A stretch of 10,629 nucleotides of DNA from an uncultured beta proteobacterium (GTDB lineage Bacteria; Pseudomonadota; Gammaproteobacteria; Burkholderiales; Burkholderiaceae_C), in contig CAIYQF010000463.1 of NCBI GenBank assembly GCA_903928325.1, positions 1-10,629 of the forward strand, written 5' to 3'. The translations under genes and the position numbers were made by a program. Positions 1-7,666 of the stretch are shown one piece after another. A model generated the notes under the pieces. It searched no databases. It was not told the origin of the DNA and saw nothing but the letters and a program-made list of their open reading frames with translations. The first letter of the stretch is position 1. Every line of letters starts with the position of its first letter.

Positions 1-3000
1 CGGCACCCCCGAAGACCTGCTACTCCACCCCACCAGCCACACCGGCAAAGCCCTGCGCGACTACGCCGCCGCTATGGGGGTGGTGCATGAAGTTGCCGAA
101 CCCAGCGCCCAATACCTGCTGCGCGCCGATGAGCGCAGTCCAAACCTATCCCCTTCCGAGGCAGTGCGCGCCAAAGACGAATCACAGGCAGCGCAATCGG
201 CAGCGGCCAGTGGTGCCCTCACTAAAAACGCGCGGTCAAATGTGGCTGTTCAGGCTCCCTCTTTCGCCCCGGCGGGGGCGAGAGAGGGCGGGGGGAGTGA
301 GGGGGGGAACGGCCACATAAGAATCGTCAACGCCAAAGAACACAACCTCAAATCCCTCAGCGTCAACATCCCCCGCGGCAAATTCAGCGTAGTCACCGGC
401 GTCAGCGGCTCCGGCAAATCAACGCTCGCCTTTGACATACTGTTCAACGAAGGCCAGCGCCGCTACCTGGAAAGCCTCAACGCCTACGCCCGCGCCATCG
501 TGCAGCCGGCAGGGCGGCCCGAGGTGGACGCGGTGTATGGCATTCCGCCCACGGTGGCCATTGAGCAGCGCCTGAGCCGGGGGGGGCGAAAGTCCACTGT
601 GGGTACGACCACCGAGGTCTGGCACTTTTTGCGCCTGCTCTACGTCAAACTGGGCACCCAGCACTGCGTCCACGACGGCGCCGCCGTGGCGCCCCAAAGC
701 GCGGACAGCATCGCCGCGCAGTTGCTCAAAACCTACCGGGGCCAGCACATTGGCCTGCTCGCGCCGCTGGTGGTAGGGCGCAAGGGCGTGTACACCGAGC
801 TGGCCGACTGGGCGCGCCCGCGCGGCTTTACCCATTTGCGCATCGACGGCCAGTTTGTACCGACCAGCGGCTTTCCGCGCATTGACCGCTTTAAGGAACA
901 CAACATCGAGCTGCCCGTAGCCAGCCTGGACGTGCACCCGGCGCAAGAAGCGCAGTTGCGTGCGGCCCTGGCCACTGCGCTCACGCACGGCAAGGGCGTG
1001 GTCCACGTCATGAGCCAACTCGACGGTCTGCGCGAAGCCATGGAGCAAGGCGCCAGCACCGTCGGCCTGGGCCAGTGCGAAGTGTTTTCCACCAAGCGCG
1101 CCTGCCCGGTGTGCGCCACGTCTTACACCGAGCTGGACCCGCGCCTGTTTAGCTACAACAGCAAACACGGCTGGTGTCCGGATTGCGTGGGCACCGGCCT
1201 TGCGCTTACGAAAGACCAGCGCAAAGTGTTTGACGACTCCGTCAAAGACGACAACAACCAAGGCCGCGAGCAAACCTTTGCCGAGGCCGACATTGAAGAC
1301 CTGGCGGACGCCGCCTGTCCGCGCTGCCACGGCACGCGCCTGAACGCCACCGCGCGCGCGGTGCGCTTTAACGGCGTGGGCATCGCCGACATTGCCGCCC
1401 TGAGCGTGAGCGACGTGCGCGCCTGGGTGCAAAGCCTGCAAGGCGCCGGGGCCTTAAGCCAGCGCGAGGCCGACATCGCCCGCGACCTGGTGCCCGAGAT
1501 CAAAAGCCGGCTGGAGTTTTTGGAAGAAGTGGGCCTGGGCTACCTGACCCTAGACCGGGGTGCGCCGTCTCTGAGCGGCGGCGAGGCGCAGCGCATTCGC
1601 TTGGCCGCGCAGCTGGGCAGCAACCTGCAAGGCGTGTGCTACGTGCTCGACGAGCCCACCATCGGTCTGCACGCCCGCGACAACAAAATTTTGCTCGGCG
1701 CCCTGCAATCCCTGAGCGACAAGGGCAACACCCTGGTGGTGGTGGAGCACGACGAAGACACCATCCGCGCCGCCGACCACATCATCGACATTGGCCCCAG
1801 CGCCGGTAAACGCGGTGGCCGCCTGGTGGCGCAAGGCTCGGTGGCCGATGTGCAGGCCGCGCCCGAGTCACAAACCGGGCGCTATTTGCTGCACGCCATG
1901 CGCCACCCTTTGGCAGGGCGGCGTGCCATGGCTTCGTTTTCCTCCTCGGCCGCAGCAAGCCCACCAATCGACTGGCTCACCGTCACCGGCGCCAACTTGC
2001 ACAACCTGCAAGACGTCACCGCCCATATCCCTTTGCAACGCCTGGTGGCCATTACCGGTGTATCTGGCTCTGGCAAATCGACCTTGGCCCGCGACGTGTT
2101 GCTGGCCAATGTGCAAACCGGCGTGCAAAAGCGCAGCACCAAGGCCGGCCGTGACGCGCTGGACGCAGGCGAAAAAATCCGCTGGACCGGCTGCAGCAGC
2201 GTCACCGGTTTTGAGACCATAGACCGCGTCCTTGAAGTCGACCAAACCCCGATTGGCAAAACCCCGCGTTCTTGCCCGGCCACCTACATCGGCTTTTGGG
2301 ACACCATCCGCAAACTTTTTGCCGACACGCTAGAGGCCAAGGCACGCGGCTACGCGGCCAACCGCTTTAGCTTCAACACCGGCGAAGGCCGCTGCCCCGG
2401 CTGCGAAGGCCAGGGCATACGCACCATTGGCATGAGCTTTTTGCCGGACGTGAAAGTGCTGTGCGAAACCTGCCGGGGCGCGCGCTTCAACCCCGAAACC
2501 CAGGCGGTCACCTGGCGCGGCAAAAACATTGGCGACGTGCTGCAAATGGAAGTGGACGAGGCGGTTGAGTTTTTTGCCGCCATGCCGGTGATCGCCCACC
2601 CGCTGCAACTGCTCAAAGACGTGGGCCTGGGCTACCTTACCCTGGGCCAGCCTTCACCCACGCTCAGCGGCGGCGAGGCGCAGCGCATCAAGCTGGTCAC
2701 CGAGCTGAGCAAAGTGCGTGACGACATTGGCAAGCGCGGCAACAAGGCGCCCCATACCCTGTACGTGCTGGACGAACCCACCGTGGGCCTGCACATGGCG
2801 GATGTGGAAAAGCTCATCCACGTGCTGCACCGCCTGGTGCGTGGCGGCCACAGCGTGGTCGTTATCGAGCACGATCTGGATGTGATTGCGGAGGCAGACT
2901 GGGTGCTCGACCTGGGGCCTGAAGGCGGCAACGGCGGTGGACGCGTGGTGGCAGCGGCCACACCGGAGGACGTGGTGCGCCTGGGCACGCACACGGGGGT

Positions 3001-3028
3001 TGCGCTGGCGGGGGTGTTGGGGCGTTAG
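1..3028 (+). CDS. uvrA: UvrA-type excinuclease ABC ATPase, second half of a tandem (double-length) UvrA; 5' end outside window
   Basis: UvrA is the damage-recognition ATPase of nucleotide excision repair and loads UvrB on damaged DNA. The frame is open from base 2, and its first codons (about 2-70) read like the tail of a UvrA module (GTPEDLLLHPTSHTGKALRDY-like, ending in a SHTG motif). The ATG at 74 is therefore internal, not the start. Counting from that Met, residues 8-80 are an Ala/Gly/Ser-rich linker and a full UvrA module follows: Walker A GVSGSGKST (109-117), first zinc module CPVC/CPDC (about 344-372), CPRC (about 415), signature LSGGEAQR (about 500), DEPTIGLH, a second Walker A (about 661-669), zinc finger CPGC...CETC (about 774-799), a second LSGGEAQR (about 864-871) and DEPTVGLH. 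No catalytic motif is missing. The arrangement fits the double-length UvrA paralogues known in beta-proteobacteria. It probably acts beside a normal single-length UvrA encoded elsewhere (inference). The gene converges on the usher gene with a 26-bp gap. Confidence 0.92.
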   Translation, partial: GTPEDLLLHPTSHTGKALRDYAAAMGVVHEVAEPSAQYLLRADERSPNLSPSEAVRAKDESQAAQSAAASGALTKNARSNVAVQAPSFAPAGAREGGGSEGGNGHIRIVNAKEHNLKSLSVNIPRGKFSVVTGVSGSGKSTLAFDILFNEGQRRYLESLNAYARAIVQPAGRPEVDAVYGIPPTVAIEQRLSRGGRKSTVGTTTEVWHFLRLLYVKLGTQHCVHDGAAVAPQSADSIAAQLLKTYRGQHIGLLAPLVVGRKGVYTELADWARPRGFTHLRIDGQFVPTSGFPRIDRFKEHNIELPVASLDVHPAQEAQLRAALATALTHGKGVVHVMSQLDGLREAMEQGASTVGLGQCEVFSTKRACPVCATSYTELDPRLFSYNSKHGWCPDCVGTGLALTKDQRKVFDDSVKDDNNQGREQTFAEADIEDLADAACPRCHGTRLNATARAVRFNGVGIADIAALSVSDVRAWVQSLQGAGALSQREADIARDLVPEIKSRLEFLEEVGLGYLTLDRGAPSLSGGEAQRIRLAAQLGSNLQGVCYVLDEPTIGLHARDNKILLGALQSLSDKGNTLVVVEHDEDTIRAADHIIDIGPSAGKRGGRLVAQGSVADVQAAPESQTGRYLLHAMRHPLAGRRAMASFSSSAAASPPIDWLTVTGANLHNLQDVTAHIPLQRLVAITGVSGSGKSTLARDVLLANVQTGVQKRSTKAGRDALDAGEKIRWTGCSSVTGFETIDRVLEVDQTPIGKTPRSCPATYIGFWDTIRKLFADTLEAKARGYAANRFSFNTGEGRCPGCEGQGIRTIGMSFLPDVKVLCETCRGARFNPETQAVTWRGKNIGDVLQMEVDEAVEFFAAMPVIAHPLQLLKDVGLGYLTLGQPSPTLSGGEAQRIKLVTELSKVRDDIGKRGNKAPHTLYVLDEPTVGLHMADVEKLIHVLHRLVRGGHSVVVIEHDLDVIAEADWVLDLGPEGGNGGGRVVAAATPEDVVRLGTHTGVALAGVLGR
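257..307. repeat. REP-like palindromic element translated in frame within the UvrA linker
   Basis: Arms at 257-270 and 275-288 form a 14-bp stem with one G-T wobble and a 4-nt loop. A G-rich tail runs to about 307. The 13-nt arms CCCTCTTTCGCCC (257-269) and GGGCGAGAGAGGG (276-288) are identical to those of the copy at 9059-9087, including the wobble position, so this is a dispersed repeat family and not chance. The element contributes the residues PSFAPAGAREGGGSEGG to the inter-module linker without breaking the frame. Naming it REP-like rests on its palindromic form and dispersal; its family was not identified. Confidence 0.75.
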
Positions 3029-3054
3029 TTGCCGGGGGCTAGGCGGTCAAGCGC

Positions 3055-5979
3055 TCAAACCTTGGCGATCGACTCGGGGGCCGCTTGCTTGCAAGTCAGC
3101 GCCAGGGGGGTTAGGCCGCTGGCGTTGGCCACGGTGTTGGCGCCTAGTTGGTAGTCCAGCGTGCAGCGCTGCTCAGGCTTTTCACCCCACACCACGGTCA
3201 GCTTGCCAGCGTCGGCCTTCACCCGCACCACCGCTTTGCTGGCTTGGCCCACCTGGCCCACTTCTTGGTCTTGCTCGTCGAGCACGCTGGCACCCAGGGG
3301 CAGTTTGCCGCCCTTGTCCAGCGCCAATTGCAGCAGCAGCGGCCGACCCCGGTTGGCCTTGAAGCGCAGCAGCACGATGGAGCCGTCCAGCGGCGCCACG
3401 CGCTGGCTGGCGGTGTCCACCTCCAGGTCCATGGGGGCGTTTTCCAGGTTGAGCGCGACATCGTTAAAGCCGTAGGGAGATAAGTAGGGCACCACGCCGT
3501 AGCCGCTGGCATTGACCTGCGCGTTACTGCCGTTCACGCGCGCGCCCTGTCCGTTGGGCACCTCCACGATGGCAAAGGTGTCGCCCACCGGGGGCGCCAG
3601 CGTCAGGCCGCCCCGGTGCGCCACCACGCTGCCGCTCAAGCCCACGCCACTTTGGCTGAAGTTGTTGCCGGTGCTTAGCGACAGGCCGGCAAAGCCATAG
3701 GGGTGCTGGTAGCCCAACGCGCCGCCGTAGCTGCCTTGTCCGTCTTGGCCGCTTTGGCTCAGGCTATAGCTCAGGCTGTTGTCTTCGGTGTTGCCGTTGT
3801 AGCTGAGCGTTTGTGCAACACCATAGCTGGTAGTTTGTGACGCGCTGCCAGCCAGCCAGCCTTTGTTGCTACCCACGTCCAGCGGCACGCTGACGGACAT
3901 GCGCACCGTATCTACGGTGCTGCCTGTGAAGCCCGCGCTACTGCGGTCCATGGTGGCGCTGAAAAACACGCCATTGCGAAACAGGGTGTAGCCCAGGCTG
4001 TATTGTTCAGGCGCGGCGCTCTGGTTCCATTGGGTCTGGCGCCGGGCGTTGGCATACAGACCACCATAGCTGCCCATGTTCAGGCTCAGGCCCAGGTAGC
4101 TGCTGCTCTCAAAGCTGGCTGCGGCGCCTACGCTGGTGCTGCTGAGTTGGCCCAGCCCCGTATTGGGCGAAACGAAGTTTTCCGTTTGGTAGGTCCAGCC
4201 GCCATACACGTTGACCGGCCCCAGTGGAGGCGCATAGTAGTAGGCGTTGTAGGCCGAGCCGCTTTGCTCTTGTGGCGCGCTTTGGCGAGCCAACTGGGTG
4301 CTGGCCGAAAACGTGCCGTACTTGTTGTACACGCTGGCCTGCACGCCCAGGGCCTGGTAGTTGTCGCTGCCAATGGCCTCTACCGTGGGCGTCCAGGTGT
4401 CGTTCAGGCCATAGCGCACATAGCCGTGCAGCAGCGGCGTCTCAGCCGTATTGCCGCTCCGGTAGTTGCCCACGGCCAGGCTGTAGCGGTACGAGCCTGG
4501 GTTGAGCTTGCCGCCGTTATAGGCGTAGGGCACCACGGAGCGGGTTTCTGAGCCGTCGGCCTCGGTCACCGTTACTTGCAGGTCGCCCAGGGTGGACGGC
4601 GGGTTGAGCCGGGTGAACTCAAACGGCCCGGCCGGTACGTTTTGCTCAAAGAAAACCACATTGTTTTGGCGTATGCGCACTGTGGCGTTGCCGCGCGCCA
4701 CGCCGCGCACCACCGTGTTAAAGCTGCGCTCGTCGTCGGGAAGCAGCATTTCTTCGGACCCGATGCGCACACCGGTAATCGGAGTAGAGCCCAGCACCGG
4801 GCTCCAGGTGCTGGTCTGGCCCAGCGCCAGATTAGCCTGCCAGCCGACCAGGCTGCGCTTGAGCAGCAGTTCGCCATTGACGGTTTGGGTCGCACCGCTG
4901 GCGTCTTTAGACAGGTAGCTGCTTTGCCGTGCGCGCCAAGGCCCCAGGTTAACGCCCGTGCTCAGGTTCAAGAACTGGCTCTCCGTGCGGCTGTCGCCGC
5001 TTTGCGCGCTGTAGCTGTTAAAGCCGTAGTTCACAAAGGCGGCAGTCTCGCCTTGGTCCAGCATCTCGGGCGGCACGGCGCGCAGGTTTTCACGCGTGAC
5101 ATAGGCCTGGGGTACCACAATGTTCAGTCGGAGATCGCCCAGCTGGAACTCCGAGCTGGCGCCCGACAACCAGTCCTCCATGAACAGGCAGTCTGCCAGG
5201 TCGCTGCCGTCTTTGGTGGGCTTGAGCAGCTCTTTGCCTTGGGCGCTGGTGTAGCGCAGGTCCACGCCTAGTTGCTTGTACAGCACCGGGGATACACAGG
5301 CCAGCGCTTCGCCCTTGGTGGGGTGGCGGCTGAACTTGACGTCGAATTTGCCAATGGGCATATCGTTGCGAAACACGTCGGCCAGGTAGCTGCCAGGGCG
5401 CGCCCGTCCCAGGCTGCGCAGTTGTGCAGGGCTGAGGTTGCGCAGGGCGCTGCCAAGCAAAAAGCTGGCGTCAAACTCAGGGGCGTCGTTGTCGTCTGCA
5501 GCCGGGCTAGTGCCCGCTTTGGCCTGCGCTGGCTCGGCTGGTGCGGACTGGACGTCATCCCCCAGGGCGTGGCGTTGGCCAGCCAGCAGGGAAAACCGGG
5601 CACTTTCTTGCGTGCCGTCGGGGTCTATCAGCAAAAACACCACCGGCGTTTTGTCGTTGAGCGGAACTACTTCTTTAATCAAAAAGGGGCCGTCGCGCAG
5701 CATGGTTTGCTCAAAAAAGATAAAGCCCCGCTGCGCTAGCACTATGCGCTGGCCCTTGCGCGCCTGGCCGCGCAAGGTCAGGGTGGGTATGTCGGCCGAG
5801 CCGGTGGGGGAGACGGACAGAATGTCTACGAATACGGCAGATGGGGCCACCAAGGTCACCTCCACCTCAGAGCGTGCCGAGTTGCTGCTGGGGAGCGCGG
5901 CCACGGTACTTGTGGCACTGCACAGCGCGCAGAACCACAGCAGCATATGAGGCGAAAGTCGGGCTGCAGAAGTGGCCAT
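3055..5979 (-). CDS. Fimbrial outer-membrane usher (PapC/FimD family) with an extra N-terminal plug-like domain
   Basis: Ushers are outer-membrane beta-barrels that receive chaperone-pilin complexes and secrete the growing fimbria. ATG 5979 gives 974 aa; an in-frame TTG at 5985 is the alternative, and neither has a strong Shine-Dalgarno. A signal peptide (hydrophobic LLWFCALC core, cleavage near residue 28-30) is followed by an unusual beta-rich segment (about 36-138), then an Ala/Pro linker (about 141-166). The usual usher N-terminal domain comes next (about 168-313, FDASFLLGS then RPGSYLADVFRND). The barrel is interrupted by the plug (about 425-488, RGVARGNATVRIRQNNVVFFEQ, VTVTEADGS). The C-terminal domain (about 840-974) has PLGASVLDEQDQEVG and two Cys flanking TLDYQL. 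Typical family length is about 800-880 aa, and the excess lies at the N-terminus. It follows the chaperone gene by 26 bp and is last in the operon. Confidence 0.93.
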   Translation of the reverse strand: MATSAARLSPHMLLWFCALCSATSTVAALPSSNSARSEVEVTLVAPSAVFVDILSVSPTGSADIPTLTLRGQARKGQRIVLAQRGFIFFEQTMLRDGPFLIKEVVPLNDKTPVVFLLIDPDGTQESARFSLLAGQRHALGDDVQSAPAEPAQAKAGTSPAADDNDAPEFDASFLLGSALRNLSPAQLRSLGRARPGSYLADVFRNDMPIGKFDVKFSRHPTKGEALACVSPVLYKQLGVDLRYTSAQGKELLKPTKDGSDLADCLFMEDWLSGASSEFQLGDLRLNIVVPQAYVTRENLRAVPPEMLDQGETAAFVNYGFNSYSAQSGDSRTESQFLNLSTGVNLGPWRARQSSYLSKDASGATQTVNGELLLKRSLVGWQANLALGQTSTWSPVLGSTPITGVRIGSEEMLLPDDERSFNTVVRGVARGNATVRIRQNNVVFFEQNVPAGPFEFTRLNPPSTLGDLQVTVTEADGSETRSVVPYAYNGGKLNPGSYRYSLAVGNYRSGNTAETPLLHGYVRYGLNDTWTPTVEAIGSDNYQALGVQASVYNKYGTFSASTQLARQSAPQEQSGSAYNAYYYAPPLGPVNVYGGWTYQTENFVSPNTGLGQLSSTSVGAAASFESSSYLGLSLNMGSYGGLYANARRQTQWNQSAAPEQYSLGYTLFRNGVFFSATMDRSSAGFTGSTVDTVRMSVSVPLDVGSNKGWLAGSASQTTSYGVAQTLSYNGNTEDNSLSYSLSQSGQDGQGSYGGALGYQHPYGFAGLSLSTGNNFSQSGVGLSGSVVAHRGGLTLAPPVGDTFAIVEVPNGQGARVNGSNAQVNASGYGVVPYLSPYGFNDVALNLENAPMDLEVDTASQRVAPLDGSIVLLRFKANRGRPLLLQLALDKGGKLPLGASVLDEQDQEVGQVGQASKAVVRVKADAGKLTVVWGEKPEQRCTLDYQLGANTVANASGLTPLALTCKQAAPESIAKV

Positions 5980-6005
5980 GGCCAAGCGATGCCAGTGCGC
6001 AGAGC

Positions 6006-6743
6006 CTAGGGGGCGGCCTTGAGTGTGAGTTCCATGGGCGTACTGATGCCAGCATCGTCGATAAACTCCACGGTCAAGGCGCTCAGTGTTTGGGGTAATT
6101 GCTCGTAGTTCTCTACCGGGAAGCGTCGGCGCTCGCTTGGTTTAATCATGCCGGACTCGCGGCTGGCCAGTAATTTGGTAGTGGAATTCCCTAGTCCAAA
6201 ACTAAAAAATGACAGGTGAAAGGGACTGGGGTTGTAGCACTCCAATGCCCATGAGCCTGCGGTGTTTATGGGGGCGCATTGCAACTGCTTCATCGCTTGC
6301 AAAAGGTCACCTTTAAGCCCTTTTGGTCTAAAAAACACTTTGATGCGCGTGCGGCGTGCGAACGTCATTCTGGATTCGTCATCCGGCCCGGTATACCGGG
6401 GTGGAAGCTCCAGCATGTTGAAATAGAACAGGGATTCTTGGTCGGCTTTTTGCGGCTCCCCCGTAAATGCCAGGCGCACGGTCTGCCTTCCGTTGGCGGG
6501 TACACGCGCGGTAGGTGGGCTCAACAGAAAGGGTACCGCCATGGATTCAATATCTGGGCTGTCGGTGCCATCGTCTAGCCACAGTTGCACAAACGCAACG
6601 CTGCCGGTAGAAGTATTGCTTAGACTGATTTGAACGTCGCGTCGACCTTCTGGGTAAACAACCCGCGTCCGCTCAATCACCATATCTGCTCGAACTGGCA
6701 CCAGCCACATGACTATTAGCGCAAAGCATATATAGGCTTTCAT
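6006..6743 (-). CDS. Periplasmic fimbrial chaperone (PapD/FimC family)
   Basis: It binds pilin subunits as they emerge from Sec, completes their fold by donor-strand complementation, and delivers them to the usher. The ATG at 6743 gives 245 aa, the normal size. The frame is open further upstream, but the ATG directly precedes a signal peptide (residues 1-19, MKAYICFALIVMWLVPVRA) and the upstream codons have no chaperone similarity. In the mature numbering Arg8 (residue 27, in ERTRVVY) matches the invariant PapD Arg8. Lys135 in RTRIKVFFRP occupies the place of the invariant Lys112; these two residues anchor the pilin C-terminus. The family signature ESLFYFNMLELPP is at 103-115. Cys156 and Cys169 could form the domain-2 disulfide. 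A GTAGGT lies about 11 nt upstream of the start. Its base composition is more AT-rich than the usher's. Confidence 0.93.
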   Translation of the reverse strand: MKAYICFALIVMWLVPVRADMVIERTRVVYPEGRRDVQISLSNTSTGSVAFVQLWLDDGTDSPDIESMAVPFLLSPPTARVPANGRQTVRLAFTGEPQKADQESLFYFNMLELPPRYTGPDDESRMTFARRTRIKVFFRPKGLKGDLLQAMKQLQCAPINTAGSWALECYNPSPFHLSFFSFGLGNSTTKLLASRESGMIKPSERRRFPVENYEQLPQTLSALTVEFIDDAGISTPMELTLKAAP

Positions 6744-6985
6744 CGCACGGTACCTACGCGGCGTGGCGTATTGCAAGGTTCGCTTTAAGAAAAGCAAGAG
6801 TAAATCATCCTCTGTAAGCCAGAATTTGCAAAGGTAAAAACCGTTTCCTGGCATCTTTTCGCAATCTGGTCTAGCCAAAAGGTACCGTGCCCAGACAAAG
6901 CGGGCGCGCTGTCTGGGCACATGGAGGGTGGAAATTTAAGTCTTGTTTGCCGTTATCGCGATGAAGTTAGCAAACAAGCGCGAGC
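6744..6985 (-). other. Intercistronic region between pilin and chaperone genes
   Basis: These 242 bp hold no convincing gene. A minus-strand frame upstream of the chaperone stays open to 6920, but it lacks a signal peptide, domain similarity and a good start (only GTG inside the hairpin). The perfect hairpin at 6887-6920 is the only clear element. No strong promoter was recognised, so the chaperone and usher are probably expressed by readthrough from the pilin transcript. Confidence 0.5.
6887..6920 (-). terminator. Perfect 11-bp hairpin between pilin and chaperone genes (partial terminator or mRNA-processing element)
   Basis: GTGCCCAGACA (6887-6897) and TGTCTGGGCAC (6910-6920) are exact inverted repeats around a 12-nt GC-rich loop. 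The hairpin begins 65 nt past the pilin stop codon and ends 143 nt before the chaperone start. On the minus strand it is followed by GGTACCTTTTGG, so only a weak U-tract is present. That suggests partial termination or 3'-end protection and not a full stop. Such an element would raise pilin mRNA over chaperone/usher mRNA, as known for other fimbrial operons; its role here is inferred. Confidence 0.55.
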
Positions 6986-7603
6986 TTACGGATATTCACC
7001 ATTAATAGTGTATAGAGCGCTTACGTTGGTACCCGTGGTGGTGGCAGCGCTTGTTTTCCAGTACCTTGCATTAAACGAAAAGCTGCCGGTCAGAAGTGCT
7101 TGCGCTGGAATACCATGCTGCGTTCCGCTGGTCACTTTTGTAATGTCCATTCCAGACGTTGCCGTAGCTACCGTAGTGGCTGTGGTGGGAACCAAGTCTA
7201 TGACTAAGTTTGATGCAGCTGATGCTGTAGCGACGTTCGCTGCTTTGGTGGTAGCCGTCGTGTCCTTGGTGGTCGACGAGAAGTAGACGTTGAAGTTGCC
7301 GCTAGGCCCGGTCGAAACGCAAGTGGGTACAGTGGGTTTGATAAAAAAGGTGGTCTGCGAACGGGTATCTGCAAGTGCCCCCGCCGCCGTGACGGCGTTT
7401 ACTGCGGTGAGCGATACGTTGGGTAGCACAACAGTGGATGCAGTTGTTGCAGTGCCTGCAGCTGTAGTTGCTACGCCAAGCGAGCAAGTCGCCGCCCCTA
7501 TCGCACCATTTACGGTCAGTTGGGCAAATGCGCTGCCAGTGCCCAAGGTCAAGGCGGCAACTGCAACAAGTGCTTTGGAAAGGTTATTCAATTGGTTTTT
7601 CAT
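6986..7603 (-). CDS. Major fimbrial subunit (type-1 pilin family, Bordetella Fim2/Fim3-like)
   Basis: This is the structural pilin of the operon, exported by Sec and polymerised by donor-strand exchange. ATG 7603 gives 205 aa with a clear signal peptide (1-27, cleavage SAFA/QLTV); an in-frame TTG at 7618 is the less likely start. Mature features typical of type-1 pilins are: the N-terminal strand and first cysteine in VNGAIGAATC (Cys40), VVLPNVSL (58-65), a second cysteine (Cys95) that should pair with Cys40, GSFSFNARYWK near the C-terminus, and a penultimate Tyr (NGEYP end). The middle is very rich in Thr and Ala. Only 12 mature residues precede Cys40, shorter than in E. coli FimA, while the general form and YP end resemble Bordetella Fim2. 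It is the first gene of the operon and its base composition is less GC-rich than the flanks. Confidence 0.9.
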   Translation of the reverse strand: MKNQLNNLSKALVAVAALTLGTGSAFAQLTVNGAIGAATCSLGVATTAAGTATTASTVVLPNVSLTAVNAVTAAGALADTRSQTTFFIKPTVPTCVSTGPSGNFNVYFSSTTKDTTATTKAANVATASAASNLVIDLVPTTATTVATATSGMDITKVTSGTQHGIPAQALLTGSFSFNARYWKTSAATTTGTNVSALYTINGEYP

Positions 7604-7643
7604 GGTGATTGCTTTCAAAGTAAAAAAGGGAACGTTTTAAAAA

Positions 7644-7666
7644 TTTGCGCCGCTCGGCGCGGCAAA
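7644..7666 (-). terminator. Terminator-like hairpin in the pilin leader (possible attenuator)
   Basis: The stem GCGCC/GGCGC (7647-7651 with 7656-7660) has a GAGC loop when read on the minus strand. It is flanked by TTT and AAA that can extend it through a bulge, and is followed by TTTTTAAAA in the minus-strand direction. It lies about 40 nt before the pilin ATG. A pure terminator here would block the operon from its upstream promoter, so attenuation or the end of a short leader transcript are both possible. The U-run is preceded by AAA, so its strength is uncertain. Confidence 0.4.

Noticed and set aside
419..1441. Long minus-strand open frame antisense to uvrA
   Set aside because: It runs antisense to clear UvrA motifs, has no recognisable domain, and is explained by the strong third-position GC bias.
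3029..3054. Bidirectional terminator between uvrA and usher genes
   Set aside because: The 26-bp gap has no clear inverted repeat or U-tract.
6744..6920. N-terminal extension of the chaperone to a GTG at 6920
   Set aside because: It would bury the signal peptide 59 residues inside the protein, and the GTG is part of the intercistronic hairpin.
6921..7640. Plus-strand frames across the pilin gene
   Set aside because: They are antisense to a pilin with signal peptide, cysteine pair and family C-terminus. The Val/Ala-rich content mirrors the pilin codons.
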